The position numbers were made by a program, and so were the translations under genes. This document shows, in pieces, positions 13,646-26,200 of a stretch of 64,000 nt of DNA. The notes beneath the pieces are model-generated. The model searched no databases. It saw only the letters and a list, made by a program, of their open reading frames with translations, and was not told the DNA's origin. Source of the DNA: Dirofilaria immitis (lineage: Eukaryota > Nematoda > Chromadorea > Rhabditida > Onchocercidae); NCBI GenBank assembly GCA_024305405.1, contig JAKNDB010000105.1, positions 620,001 to 684,000 of the forward strand, written 5' to 3'. Position 1 is the first letter of the stretch. Every line of letters starts with the position of its first letter.

Positions 13646-15960
13646 CCAGAACCATCAGATAGCGATCAATAATACTTTTAGATAATAACTGTTGAGATTA
13701 ATTCCATTTGCCCACTTTTAATATCAGTTTTTCAATCCTTTGATCAGAAATAAATGAGATATCTGTCATTTATATTCTTATATAAGCTATTATTGTCCGA
13801 AAAATGCATACATATCTCTCGATAGGTATAAACAGTAATTTCGTCAATAAGAATATAAAGATTATTGTCATCATTAATATGTCTCTTGTTGTTAAGAATG
13901 GACAACTATCGGAATGGTATATAGGACAACTGCGACAAGAAATAACGAGGGATTTTATTACTGGTGTTCTTCGACCAATTTAACCATAAACCATTCAAAA
14001 TAAGCATATTAATTTTTCGAAAAAAATTTATTTTATTGAGATTTTATTCAAAAACTTCAAAAATTGATCAATTTTCCGATAGTAATGATGACAACGAAGA
14101 GCAGTGATGACTATCAAATAATGACTTCGAATCAAAATTAGATAAGTGTTTCTTCATCCAGAAAATGATGGTGAATAATTGTATCAATCGCAATAAAAGG
14201 CAATGATAGACTGCGCTGAAAATCTGGAATGATTAATGCAGTATATACACAATTCACCAGTCTTTTCACAATTTAATCGCCATAACAATTCGGTTTCAAA
14301 AAATGACCACGACAATTCGGTTTCATGACAATGGTGTGACGCTATTATAATCATAGTTTCTTTACTAATATCAGCAGTGCAGGTTAAGGCTTTATGTATA
14401 TCAGATTTCGGATAATTAATATGGAATATAAAAATAGTACAGTCAATCAATATGCTAAAAATTATTTCAAGGCGTATAAAGAGTAAGTAATCAGTAGTAT
14501 TATTACATGATACTTTTGAAGGAAAAAGCAAGCAACCGAAAAAAGTACATATGGAAAAATTTTAAGTGAAAAAATTTAGCAAAATTTTCCTCAATAAATT
14601 AAAATTGTATAATCCACGATATTGTATAAAAAGAAGGAAAAAGAATTGAAACGGTACGGAAGCAATTTCTTCAAATCCAGTGCTACATTTCAGAGAAAGT
14701 TTCTCAAGGCAGATAGAAATTTCAATATAAGATAGTAATAAAACTCGGTGCGATACCGTAGATGTAAAATGAAAAAAATCACGAATTTGCTAAAGCTTCT
14801 GGGATTTTATTCGAAAGATAACTTTACTAACCATTTTATATGCACCTCTCTATTAAGCATTTTTGCTAAATTCCTTTTACTTTCTTCGTTTTATTTTGTA
14901 TATAATATTATTTTATTTTTCGATTTATCCAATTTATTATTTATTGTTACTTCATTCGAATTCAGAAGTTTTCAGATTCAAATACTGTCAAAAAAATAAG
15001 GCAATTAATCTTGACTACATATTCAAAATAAACATAGTAGCATTGAAAATAAAATTTATTACACAGTATGATCTATTCTGTGATTAATAAATATCAGGAA
15101 GCACAACTCTTCCAGATTCATACCAATCATTCCATATTCCTTCTTAGTTCAGAATATGTCTCGTCATAATTCTAAGAGTAAGTGGATCTTTTGAAGCTGT
15201 TAAAGTACCGACGGTTCATAAATCACTTTGTATTCAAATTTTTGTTTACGAGTTGCTTAATGCAACGAATTTGTCTACGAGATTCATATGAAGAAACTCC
15301 AAACGATAAGCGTTTCTGTATCCATCAAGTTGCTAGGATGAAAATACGATATGAAAAAGGAGTTTAAAGATTGCATTATATTCGCAAAATAATTAAAATA
15401 AAAAATATATGCATAAATTTAGTAAGAAATATCAACTTGCTGCAGCAAATTGATACTTGATATGATTAAGTGTCATGATGAATACCTTCTGAGCATGGCA
15501 TGCTATCCAATCAGCCCTCCTAGTCTTGGTAACAGATTTTGAAGTTTTTAGAAATAATTAAATGGATGAAAGTTTCTTTATTTTCTGTCTGGAATTTTAA
15601 TAAAGTTGTTACCTAGATTAGGAAATTTTCTTCATCAAGCAACTCAAGAAGTGTACACACGTGATACCGCGGGAAGAGCATATATCAAAAGTGTAAATCC
15701 AAAAAGATACTTCAATAAAAGTGTAAAACAATCGCTGCAATTAGCTCTGAGGTCTTTTTGTGAAAAAAAAAGATTTCGACAAAGTATCATGGCAATTCTT
15801 CCCATCCACAGTCTTAAATAACAGAAACTCTACAAAATATATGTACATCAAATAATTATAGTAAAATGTTGAAAATTCATTTCATCATAATGTCATAGCA
15901 TTGTAAACTTCTATTAGATGAATATCAAAAATTGAAATAAATACTTGAAGGTTTTAGAAT

Positions 15961-16029
15961 GTGCTAGGATCGTATTAAAGACCATTAGGGAGGCATTTGT
16001 CGAGAAGGTACGATCCTTGCATTCAGCAC
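15961..16029. repeat. inverted repeat downstream of alsin stop
   Basis: GTGCT-AGGATCGTA at 15961-15974 is complementary to TACGATCCT at 16009-16017 plus AGCAC at 16025-16029 (a 9-bp perfect inner arm, then a 7-nt bulge and a 5-bp outer arm). It lies about 190 nt beyond the alsin stop and could fold in its 3' UTR. Chance occurrence is quite possible. Confidence 0.35.
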
Positions 16030-16218
16030 AAAGATTTTCAACTAAATTGAAAACTAAATGATTTTCATTAGATGAGATATATGTCATTAATAAACTTCAG
16101 TTTTCTTCTAGAGACACTCAAATTTTCGAAAAACGTTTCAGGGCAGATTCTTATCATTGCAAATTTGAAAGTAACTAGCTTTAAGAGTAGTGAAAATTAA
16201 TTCAATTTGTCCACTACC

Positions 16219-19200
16219 TTACAGTTGAGGTGCAAAATCTTCGATAAGACGAATTTCGACACCTAAGCGTTGCAACTGAGCACGTAGTGTCACATATACA
16301 AATGCTGAAAGATCATCTGTAGTCGAAATATGGCTATCACCAGCAGGTGCAAACTGAGACACACACTGAAACACATAAATTATAACTATTATTATTTTCA
16401 TTCGCAATAAAATCATCATGATTCATAGGAGCAATTTGTTACCGTTATTGCAGCAACAAAACAAGGTAGTTTTTGCATGCGATTAATATTTATATCAAAA
16501 AATAGTAATAGAAAAAATCTCCCGAAATGTGTAGTTTTACTAAGAAATAATGTTGAAGAAAATCTGGGCGATCAATGAAACTATGAATTTGGATTTAAAA
16601 AATTCAACTAAACATCTATTCATTTTATTCATATCTATATTACACATGGCGTATCAGCACTTCTTTAAAAAAAAACGAAAATCAATAAAAAATAAAACTA
16701 TACAATCTAGAACTTTCACCTTTGACACCTTTGAATCTTCATCGGAACCTGAATCTAATTTTACTTTTATTAAATGCTACAATATAGAATTAATTAAAAG
16801 AATAAGCCCTAATCTTTTAATATATCTCAAATACTCGCTAAACTTATTCTGGCAAGAAGGAAAGAGAATAAACGTGGATAAGAAGTAAAGATGGAAATTA
16901 GAAAGAATTAACAGCTCAACGAGTACGGCTTCAATTCAATTCAAACTAATTATAATTAATAGTTTCTGCGCATCTATTTGTAGATCTAATAAGTTTTTAA
17001 AATTCTAAGCTTGATTTTTAAAAGCTGAAACATTTCCGAACTAAATCTATATCACCAATTTTAAAAGCAATTAATAATTGCTGAATATTGACATTGATGA
17101 ACAGGGAATGAATGGAAGTATAACAGAAATATTAAACAGTCGTCATACATAATTTTTACTCTGAGATAAACACATTATCAACCATTAGTCTATTCGGCAA
17201 AATTTTGCAAACAAATTTCTTGCTGAATTTTAGACAAAAGATTCCAAATTTTAAATGCAAACATAATACTCACTTCTATTTTCCGCTTCACGTAAAAAAG
17301 TACGTTTTAACATTATAATGGCCAAGGCCATTTGTAATTGCAAGTTTGATTGATAATAGCGATAGAATCGAGAATCATTTATTATCATAAGATATTTGAC
17401 TTAAAAATACGCAAAAATATCCAATTATTATTCCAATTATTATTTGACGGCATTTATTTATTTAAATTCTTTTGAATTTTATAGCAATATTTCCGGATTA
17501 TTATATTTCTTTCACTCTGTTAGTTTATTTGTCCTTTTAATAAGCAAGCATAACAATAGTTCAAATATCCATTTATGAGATGCTAGTGGTGTACTAACAT
17601 TAATTTAGAAATAGCATTTACGATTTGCTAAATTCTACCATATCAATGTCACAGACTTAACATTTTTCAAAATCTTCTGCTCTTTTTCATGGCAAATTAT
17701 TGTTTGCCAATACGTTTTAATCTTAGTTGCACAAATAGAAGTGAAAGAACATAGATATTGGAGAGTTCAAAGAGAAGAAAAAGAATAAAATCACTAAAGT
17801 CGGAAAATTAGACGAAGAATAGACAAAGAAACAGCAAAACTTCATTCGCTGCGTTCTCCGAAACTGAATACTGCCCTGGGAAATAAAATTGCAATTGCTT
17901 CCTATTCTCATATAATCATATTATTATTCGTCAAATTTGATTTATTGTGTAAGAAGCATCAATGATATTGGAATATTTGGCTATGCCAAATACTCTTATC
18001 ATTTCTATCGCTTTTCTCTGAAGCTTATCTTTCTTTTATCGGAATACTAATACATTAACATGAATAATTTTTTCGTTAATTGTTTCATTTAATTCTTTAT
18101 ATAATCTTTTAAAAGAGGAAACTTCTATTAAAATAACCTTGCAAACAGTAATTTAATGGAATATAGTGATGTATGAACATTGACTTGATTAATATCATGT
18201 AACAAGAAAGTGAAACAGATTTCGACAAAAGAAGTATGAAATTACACATTGGTGATGAAATCCAGTCATTGTATCAGAGATAAGAAGCTGGATTCATTTC
18301 ATTATATTCCTCAACATTAAATGCGAATATTTAAGTAGTGGAACGATCAATCACGCATGTTTTTCCTCATTGAGCAATTTTACCTTAGTGCAACATCTTT
18401 ACCATCGATAGGAACTCACAGATAATGAGAATGAAATCCGCAATCACTCAACTGAATATCGAAATGAAATTATTTCTCAAGTAGAAGAATAATATCTTTT
18501 CAGAATGGCTGAATAAACATTAGAACAAGCAAATGAATTGTTTGATTTTCCGCAGATAACACCTTATTTTTTGATTCACTAATTTGGAGTGACTTGAACG
18601 AATACTTTAGAATACATCGTTGCATCCAGCAAGAAATTTTAGATTTATGGAGCCTAATACAGTTTTTAAATGAAAATTCCTCCGGTTAGTATTTATCCAC
18701 AAGAACGAGTATAAACAAAAGAATTGCGCATTAGAATGTGCTTATAATGTTCGAAATGCCTATTTTCAACTTTAAAATTGTTTGGCAAGCGATAGCTAGA
18801 ACTATTCGAGATAATATATCAAATTTCTTATTTGATCCATAAATTCATTATTTTATGTCTCAAATGAAATTAGCTTATTTTTAAGGTATGTAGCACTGAC
18901 TGTGACAGACAACGTAGAATTATCGGATGATATGAAATATATGTTTTCTTCATTTTATTGAAATCTATTTATTTATCTTTGCTTAACAATTTTTCTTAGA
19001 AAAATGGGCTATGCATCTTATCGTTTTGACAAGAAATGGAGCGTGAAGGCGTGATTTCATCTTGTGCCATCCCATTTCCCCAATATTTTAAACAAGGAAC
19101 AAACATTGTAGATGCTAACTAGATAATCAAATATGCTACGGCAGCAGACTCATCTGCCCTATTCGTTTTGTATAATAATGATTAAAAGCTATTTATGGAT

Positions 19201-22200
19201 AACATTGGCATCTAGTCCATCGTAAATGTTTGCTAAAGAACTTGCTTTTTATCGCGGAATGAAAAAATAGATAAAGAATTCCGGTGCAAACTGGGTATAT
19301 CGACCTCTTCAATCGAAGCTTAGGGAGGAACTGTAATTTACAGACAATCAAGTGTTCGTTTAATTTATGGCGCATCCTCGGTCTCTTTCAAACTTTAGTT
19401 GTTAAATTTTAATTAAAAATAAATTGCAAACAATGAAAGAGAGGACAACGAATATTCTGCAAATTGAGAAGAAAGAAAATGAAAAGGAAAATGTTATAAT
19501 GTATTGAAGTAAGAGTAATAAACTGCTTTTTTTTCATCTCATGCAAAGCAAATTTGTTTCTTCCATGTTTGCTGACATGATATTCCAACTATTTAAATTG
19601 ACTTTAACCGTTCATTTACGAATTAATAAGAATCTACGCTTTTACATAAATGTTTATTAACGTTTTCTATGTGAAAATCATCGAATTTAAAAATGTGTTA
19701 CACCGATGATGATACTTTTATGGTTCACTGTGCTGCATAAAAGAAATCGAGAAAAAAAATTTCACTGAAATCTTGAAAACACCTCTGACATCACATATAG
19801 TAGACGATGAAAAAAATGTTTCCTTCAATCCGATGTCTTCCAACAGAAGATCGGATTATAACATGCTAACGGTTTATTTAGCATCATGATTCAGTCAACA
19901 TTTTCAAGCATAATATGGGTCCTAACATTCGAAGCATCTCATGAAACCTACGAATTACTCTTCGAATGCTATTTCCATTTCAATCACTTTACTGTGAATA
20001 ATGTTCTTCCCAGACAGTTGTTAGGCGAAATGAGTAGCGTTTCAAACCACGAGCGAGCAATGACAGCAATGTTCTACTCATTAATGGAATGCCGCAGACA
20101 ATAATAAAATTCTTCACCATCTCTTGTCCTATTTCATCATCCATCAGTAACTCTGCAACGCAACGAATGTATTCTTTGTACTGCGCATGGAAATATTTTT
20201 CTTTTTTTATCTGCCGAATAAAAATGAGAGAAATTTGATGGAATGAATTAAATAGGAGGAACGATTCTCGAAATATTCGTTCAATCTTTCCAGTCATTTC
20301 TTCAGACGTTGAAATGTAAAGATGATTGGACGAAGGATGAAGTGATGAAGACAATAGATTCTATATTTAACAAATAAGCTGGAAAGTGCAGTGTATAATA
20401 ATTATGACATCAGTTACATCCAATTTATTACCTGGACGCTCGCCACTTTAGTACATTTCCAGAAAACGGTTGCCTAAAGAAAGAGGTTAAAAATCAGAGA
20501 GAAATTTGTAGAACATGCGAAAATTGACGAGGGAGAAGGTGGGAAGGTACGATGACTGCAGCCACTTGCAGTTTCCTGTGCTCCACTTTCGCAAAGCCTT
20601 CCAGTACTATCTATCTATCTATGCTTCCCTTCCAAACATCCTATATTCCACTTTCTCCCTCACTCGTCGACATCGCGTCGCGGTCACCGTCGCCATTGCT
20701 GCCTCGATAATGGAATGCTGCACTCTCCACTCTCGTTTCTGCTTGCTTGCAAGCCGACTGCATTATTCTGCTTGCATTGCAGACAGCGTTTTCACATGTC
20801 ATCTTTTTCCTTTTAATGCTTCCCTACCTTTTTCCTACATTTCATTCCATTTCATCCATCCAATCAGATGAAAACCCTATTCGAGTGTTTCCGAACAGTG
20901 ATTCCCTTCCTTCACGCGAGTACTTGATACTTGGCTGACCGAGACCGACTACATCCACTCATTTCCTTATCAATTACCCAATAACGCTATCGTTTCTTAG
21001 TCATCTCGCCACAATGACAAAGAATTTCCGCCCCGTCGGGCAGTAGTCATCTATCAACATTGTCAAGGCAGTTCTGTCCGCAGTATATTTGAGACTGTCT
21101 TCAAAGACATCTCAAGACAAAAATGCTACACTAATCGAGAAAATCTTCATTAAGCAGCCTGGAATAGTCTGAAACATGTTTCAGTCATCTCCATCTTCTC
21201 TCCTCTTTCCTTACTCACCCGATCCTTCCCTAGCATTACTAAAATGTATTTAACTCAGTATTATAGTTTTCTTTTATAGAACAAAATTTACTCAGTGGTA
21301 TCAAAATTTATTTAGAATTGATAAGGAATACTTTTTTGTATATACTCAACTAATGGTAATCTTATCTTGGGTCATTTTGTTTACATTTACCGTGATTACA
21401 TCCGTTGGTTCATGTCATCTGCCTTTCATCATTTTTTTTTCTAGATTAGATGATATTTATTTATAACAACTTAAATTACTATCGCCGTTCTATTCATTTA
21501 ACTCCTACATTTAAGATCAAAGAATCTTAATTTGTTACTTGTACTATTAGAACTTTAATAAAGTTTAAAAGAAAGAGAATATAAAAAGGGAGACTATTAA
21601 TTTAGGAAGTAATGTACGCGTGCTCGATCCTACAAAAACGATGTGGGAATTAACAAATTCTAGTTAAATGTCATCTAATAACAAAACATGTTTTTTTTTT
21701 TTAATAGTGAATTTTTTTGTAGCATTTCAAAAATAAATAAATGTACTTTGAAAGTATAGAGGAGGGTGGTTCGCTGTAAAATTTTTTCTAAGCAAAGTTT
21801 AACAGGATTTACTTGTTTATACAAAGCAATGTGCTCGAAATTTTGATATAGGTAGTTGAAGATATCGTTACTGAGATAAATGAATGGTTTTTGTCCTCTG
21901 TTTATTTTGTTTATTAAAATAAAATCTTAGAATGCTACAACGAATAATCAATCAGAGCAAGCATGTGAATATTTCGCCAATGCATTTATTCATTTCGGCG
22001 TTAAAATTTTTTTTTTGGAATGATTAACTGTATGTTAACATCGGGAGAGAAGACAGCGGTAAGTCCCTGAGGAGAAATAAATTTGAGCCTGTCCCAACAA
22101 CAGAGATGAAAATTACATCTCAGGAGGAAAATGAGTGAAAATAAAATATAGCATGCTTGGACTAAGATTAAACATTATAAGAAATCATCCATCGTGCCTC

Positions 22201-23160
22201 CTATGATAATGCATCAATGAATGATATGTGTAAGGAGGAAGGGGAAGTTTGATTACTAGAAGATGCTTGTTAAGATTTTACTGAAATATAGGATATTTGA
22301 TGTCTGGATTTTTTCGATTCCTAAAATTTTCTAGATTACTTAATGTTTACAAAACTGGAAAGTTGATCCTCTAAGAAAAACATTGATTACTTTTAATTTG
22401 TTTTTGAAGTTACCCTGGATAACTCGTTTAGTACATATTTCGGAAAAAATATAATTTCATGCAACTGCGGGAATCTTGAAAAAAATTTTGGAAAACTAAG
22501 TGCTCGTTCGTTAAATTATATTGATAGAGGTTCAAATTAAATTAAGTTAGAAATGAGGAATGTGGAAGGGTTAGGTTTAAAAACATATTGCGTACTCTTT
22601 ATAATGATTCTTTTCTCGTCTAAATACATGAAAGAAAAAAAGGGCTAAAATCTAACCAGATTTAGAACAAGTAAATGCTATATTTTTCAGATATGTTCAT
22701 TTGGAAAACATAAAATAAATGACAAATTCCTCTCACAAATTGCACTTTGTGCAGAAAAAGCTATGAAACTTTCATGTTGATTTGAAGGGAAATAAGACTC
22801 TAAATTTCCAGAGTGTATTGGTTCTTCTTGTTGCTATCTGTCCCCATCATAAGATATTTCTTCCTAAAGACTTTTTACCCTATTCTTTATTGGTATGTAC
22901 ATAATGATCAGACTCCTTCCCTTTATCTTTCAAATTTCCATATTCCCAATGAATTTATCTAGTAAATTTGTTGGGAAAAACTTTGCAATATTTTCTTCAT
23001 AAAATTTCTATTTCATAAAAATTTTCGAATGTAAGTGAAATATTACTTTTTGCAGTAGTTTCTTCTTGCAGTAATTATTCTAACGGACTTCTGCTGGATG
23101 TATCTATCACTCACATGAATATTTTTGTTTATTGGAATTTATCGTAAAAGAACTGCTAGA

Positions 23161-23223
<63 letters not shown>

Positions 23224-26200
23224 TATGCGATTTTAAATAATTCGCATATTAATGTACTGAAGTATCACATTTAAATGCCATAATGATAATTGTTATAGTG
23301 ATACTATACTGGTTGCACAATTGTACTTTCAACCAGAGGAAAATTTTTCGTCGTCAAAATTAACAACTATACTGTCTAAAGCTGATATGTGCGAATTTAA
23401 ATTCTTTTAAATAGGTTTTATGCAAGATATTGGTTTGAGAAAAAAAGTACGATTATCTCAAAATTTCACAATGTCGCAGAAGTATTAAAAGTCAGGATTC
23501 AGCATGTCCTACTGGTTAGGCATATTTGAATGTGATTAAAGATGGAGAGAGGGGAGGAGAGGGGAGGGATAGTATGTGATTATTTTACTAAAAACTATTC
23601 AGTTTGTTTTGCTTCATTCAGATCACTAACATCTTATGAAAATAACAGAAGGAATGGTTATAGAGAAAGGATTGTGTCGCCATATTTTTTTTTATTAACT
23701 ATTGGAACTTTGGTACTACTCATTGATCAATATAAGTGCAAGAATCTTTTGCATCAGAAATTTTGCAGCGAATCCAGCCGCTTGCACTTTTACTGCAGAA
23801 TATGTAAACAGCGACAAAGAGGAAATAAAATAAGATAATAAATATAGGCGAGGAAGGTGGTACTATGAAAGGTCAATAACTAGAATGATGGAAATGCAGA
23901 AATGGAAGATTGCTTTTTCATTTTAAGGTCTTATTTCATTCTTCTTAGTTTTAGCAGACTTTTTGAGTTGTTTTCAACGACTTATCGACGCAGTATGACA
24001 ATATATATATATTTTTCTTATTCGAGCTATGAAGCGAAACGAATAGAAGCAGTACTTCATTTCACTTAATGCACTTTATGTTTTTTGCCATTGATATTTA
24101 TTTACCAGTAGAATAGTACGAACGCCTACCTTTCTTGCTATGTTTACGGGATGTACTTAGTTAAAAGTTGGCATTACAGCAGCAATAGTAGCAGCCTCTC
24201 TCTGCACCCGACTCTTCTTCATTCATTCTGATCGTCATCATAAGTGACGGGCACTACCGTTCTTTGAATTCGTCGGGTACAATATGCACAGATATCCTCT
24301 ACTCATTTCTTTAACGGTATTTTCTTTTCAGACCAAATTAATGCACTACGGTTAATATCATAGAAGTGTTGCTGAGGAAAAGAGGGAAGGAAATGGAGAC
24401 AAACAAGGTGCCTACATCGACTTCAACCACTGTATCAGCTACCTCAGCCGTTATCAATCCACTATTTGATCCTGTTGCATTACAAACAGCATACTTTGCT
24501 GCTGCTCAGCTACACAACCAATTACAGCAAAATTCCCATTTAACTATTGCTGTTAATACAACTGCTATATCAACATCTACTATTACCACTACTACAGCTA
24601 ATAATATTCATACAGCATTACATAAAACTACAACACAATCATCACCTTTAACAGCATGCCTTTCATCATTTGTAGATAATGAGCGATTGTATTCTTTACT
24701 GCCACCACAGTTACAGTCTTGTTTAAAGCAACAGCAGCGTAATTTCCTACAGCAACAACAATCAATAAATACCTCATTAGCGCATCATTTTTCAGCATTT
24801 TCACCCATTAATACCGATTTATCCGGTGGTGCGGTCACTTCCACTACATCTTCTTTATTTACGCAGCCATCATCGTTACCTTCTATACCTCCGGTACCTT
24901 CTATAGTATCATCACAACAACCGCTAGATTTACTTCTTATGCAAATGCAAATGGCTACAGCTGCCGCTGCCGCTGCTGCGGGATTTTTTCCTGCTGCCTT
25001 CAGTGTTCTTCCACCAGTTACTGCTGCTACATTAGGACTTTTGACACCACAATTTCGAATGCTACAACTTGCTGATCCGAACTTCTCAACCTATACAGCT
25101 TCAGCAAATGGTAGTGGCATATTCACTAGTGACACAATAAGCAAAAGTGCCGACGATACATCTACTATCGAAAGATCTTTACTACAAGCACAGGTTGTTT
25201 CTGATTCTTATTTGTAAATATAGACAAGACATTTTGCTTCGTTGTTTCATTGAATGGAAATGAAATCTGAATATTAGTAACATATCCAGACTGTTTTAGA
25301 ACTTTAAACTATCTCTGTTGAAAATGTTCTTAAGTTCGCTTAATGCCTCAAAATCTGTGGATACATCTGCTCTGCTCAGTTTATAATATGTGTACATTAC
25401 CAACATATAAATGGATTAAGCATCAATTTAACGGTTTTATTTGTAGATTAATTTATTGGCAAATGGATCTTCATTGTCATCTATTGCCAAGGAACATACA
25501 TATAGAAATAATACGGTATCTGATATATTATCTAATGATGTCGCGTCATCCTTGACACAGCTAAATCCTGCATCAAATCATAACTCTTCATTACATCATG
25601 ACAATAATGGTGGTAAACAGCAGCGTATTCAAATGAAAAGGCCTTATGATGAAATGTCAATACTACGATCTCTTTGTAATGAAAATCATATCACCGAACA
25701 AGAAACGGAAATGATATGCGGAAAACGAAGTAGGTTAGGTATCACTGACGAAAGTGGACAGCGAAATTCGCAGAAATTCATGAAAGGTTCTTTATTTTGA
25801 AAACTTAAAATAATTGCAGACTAAATTTTGAAAAGTGAACTTAAAAAATCTTTATAGGTTTATAGTTGTCAGTTTGACCTTTTCTTCATTACATATTCTT
25901 GCAGCATTTTGATCTTCCTTAGCTCATCTAAAGGTATTAGAAAATTTTCTTTCAGTCAAATTTTGTCCTATCTAAATTTACAATTTTTTCTAAGAGAACA
26001 TTATCAAGTAGACTTTCTGTCATCATTTTTTATTCTATAAAATATAGGTAAACCGCACCGTTTATCTGTTGTTCATCTCCTCTTGTATTTCCGTGAAAAA
26101 CTGAAAGATCGCTATCGAATAACTCTTTTATTTCCAAAACTATTCAGCAAAAGACATTAATTTCATTAATTTATTATTCAATGATTTTATATTTTGAAGG

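Larger units (their letters stand above)
7201..16218. other. 9 kb gene-poor intergenic DNA between convergent 3' ends
   Basis: This lies between the DNAJC17 stop (+) and the alsin stop (-). It is AT-rich and holds several open frames of 60-115 codons, but none has a recognisable domain, a matching splice-site pair or a hydrophilic coding-like composition. Short tandem duplications occur at 8525-8667 and near 13600. I found no tRNA-like cloverleaf by eye. Confidence 0.5.
17265..24392. other. alsin intron sequence upstream of nested gene
   Basis: Part of the 12.4-kb last alsin intron. No alsin exon was found here. It contains a GC- and CpG-richer patch at about 20520-21250 and a long TA dinucleotide run at 23166-23219. 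Open frames exist, the longest being the 121-codon minus-strand frame at 19989-20354, but none is recognisable. Confidence 0.45.

Noticed and set aside
14184..14531. 115-codon minus-strand frame in the gene-poor region
   Set aside because: No recognisable motif and no supporting start or splice signals; expected by chance in AT-rich DNA of this length.
16443..16545. Minus-strand [14 protein letters not shown] followed by a GTAACA donor, first read as the VPS9 exon before the last
   Set aside because: The exon at 28897-28745 fills this position with much stronger similarity; the segment also reads through a pyrimidine tract.
16550..16888. 112-codon + strand frame, Lys/Phe/Ile rich
   Set aside because: AT-driven composition, no domain, no splice context.
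17270..17390. Minus-strand frame [20 protein letters not shown] followed by a donor-like GTGAGT, first considered an alsin exon
   Set aside because: The real VPS9 exons (28897-28745 and 16365-16219) join directly and align without a gap, leaving no place for it; no acceptor precedes it.
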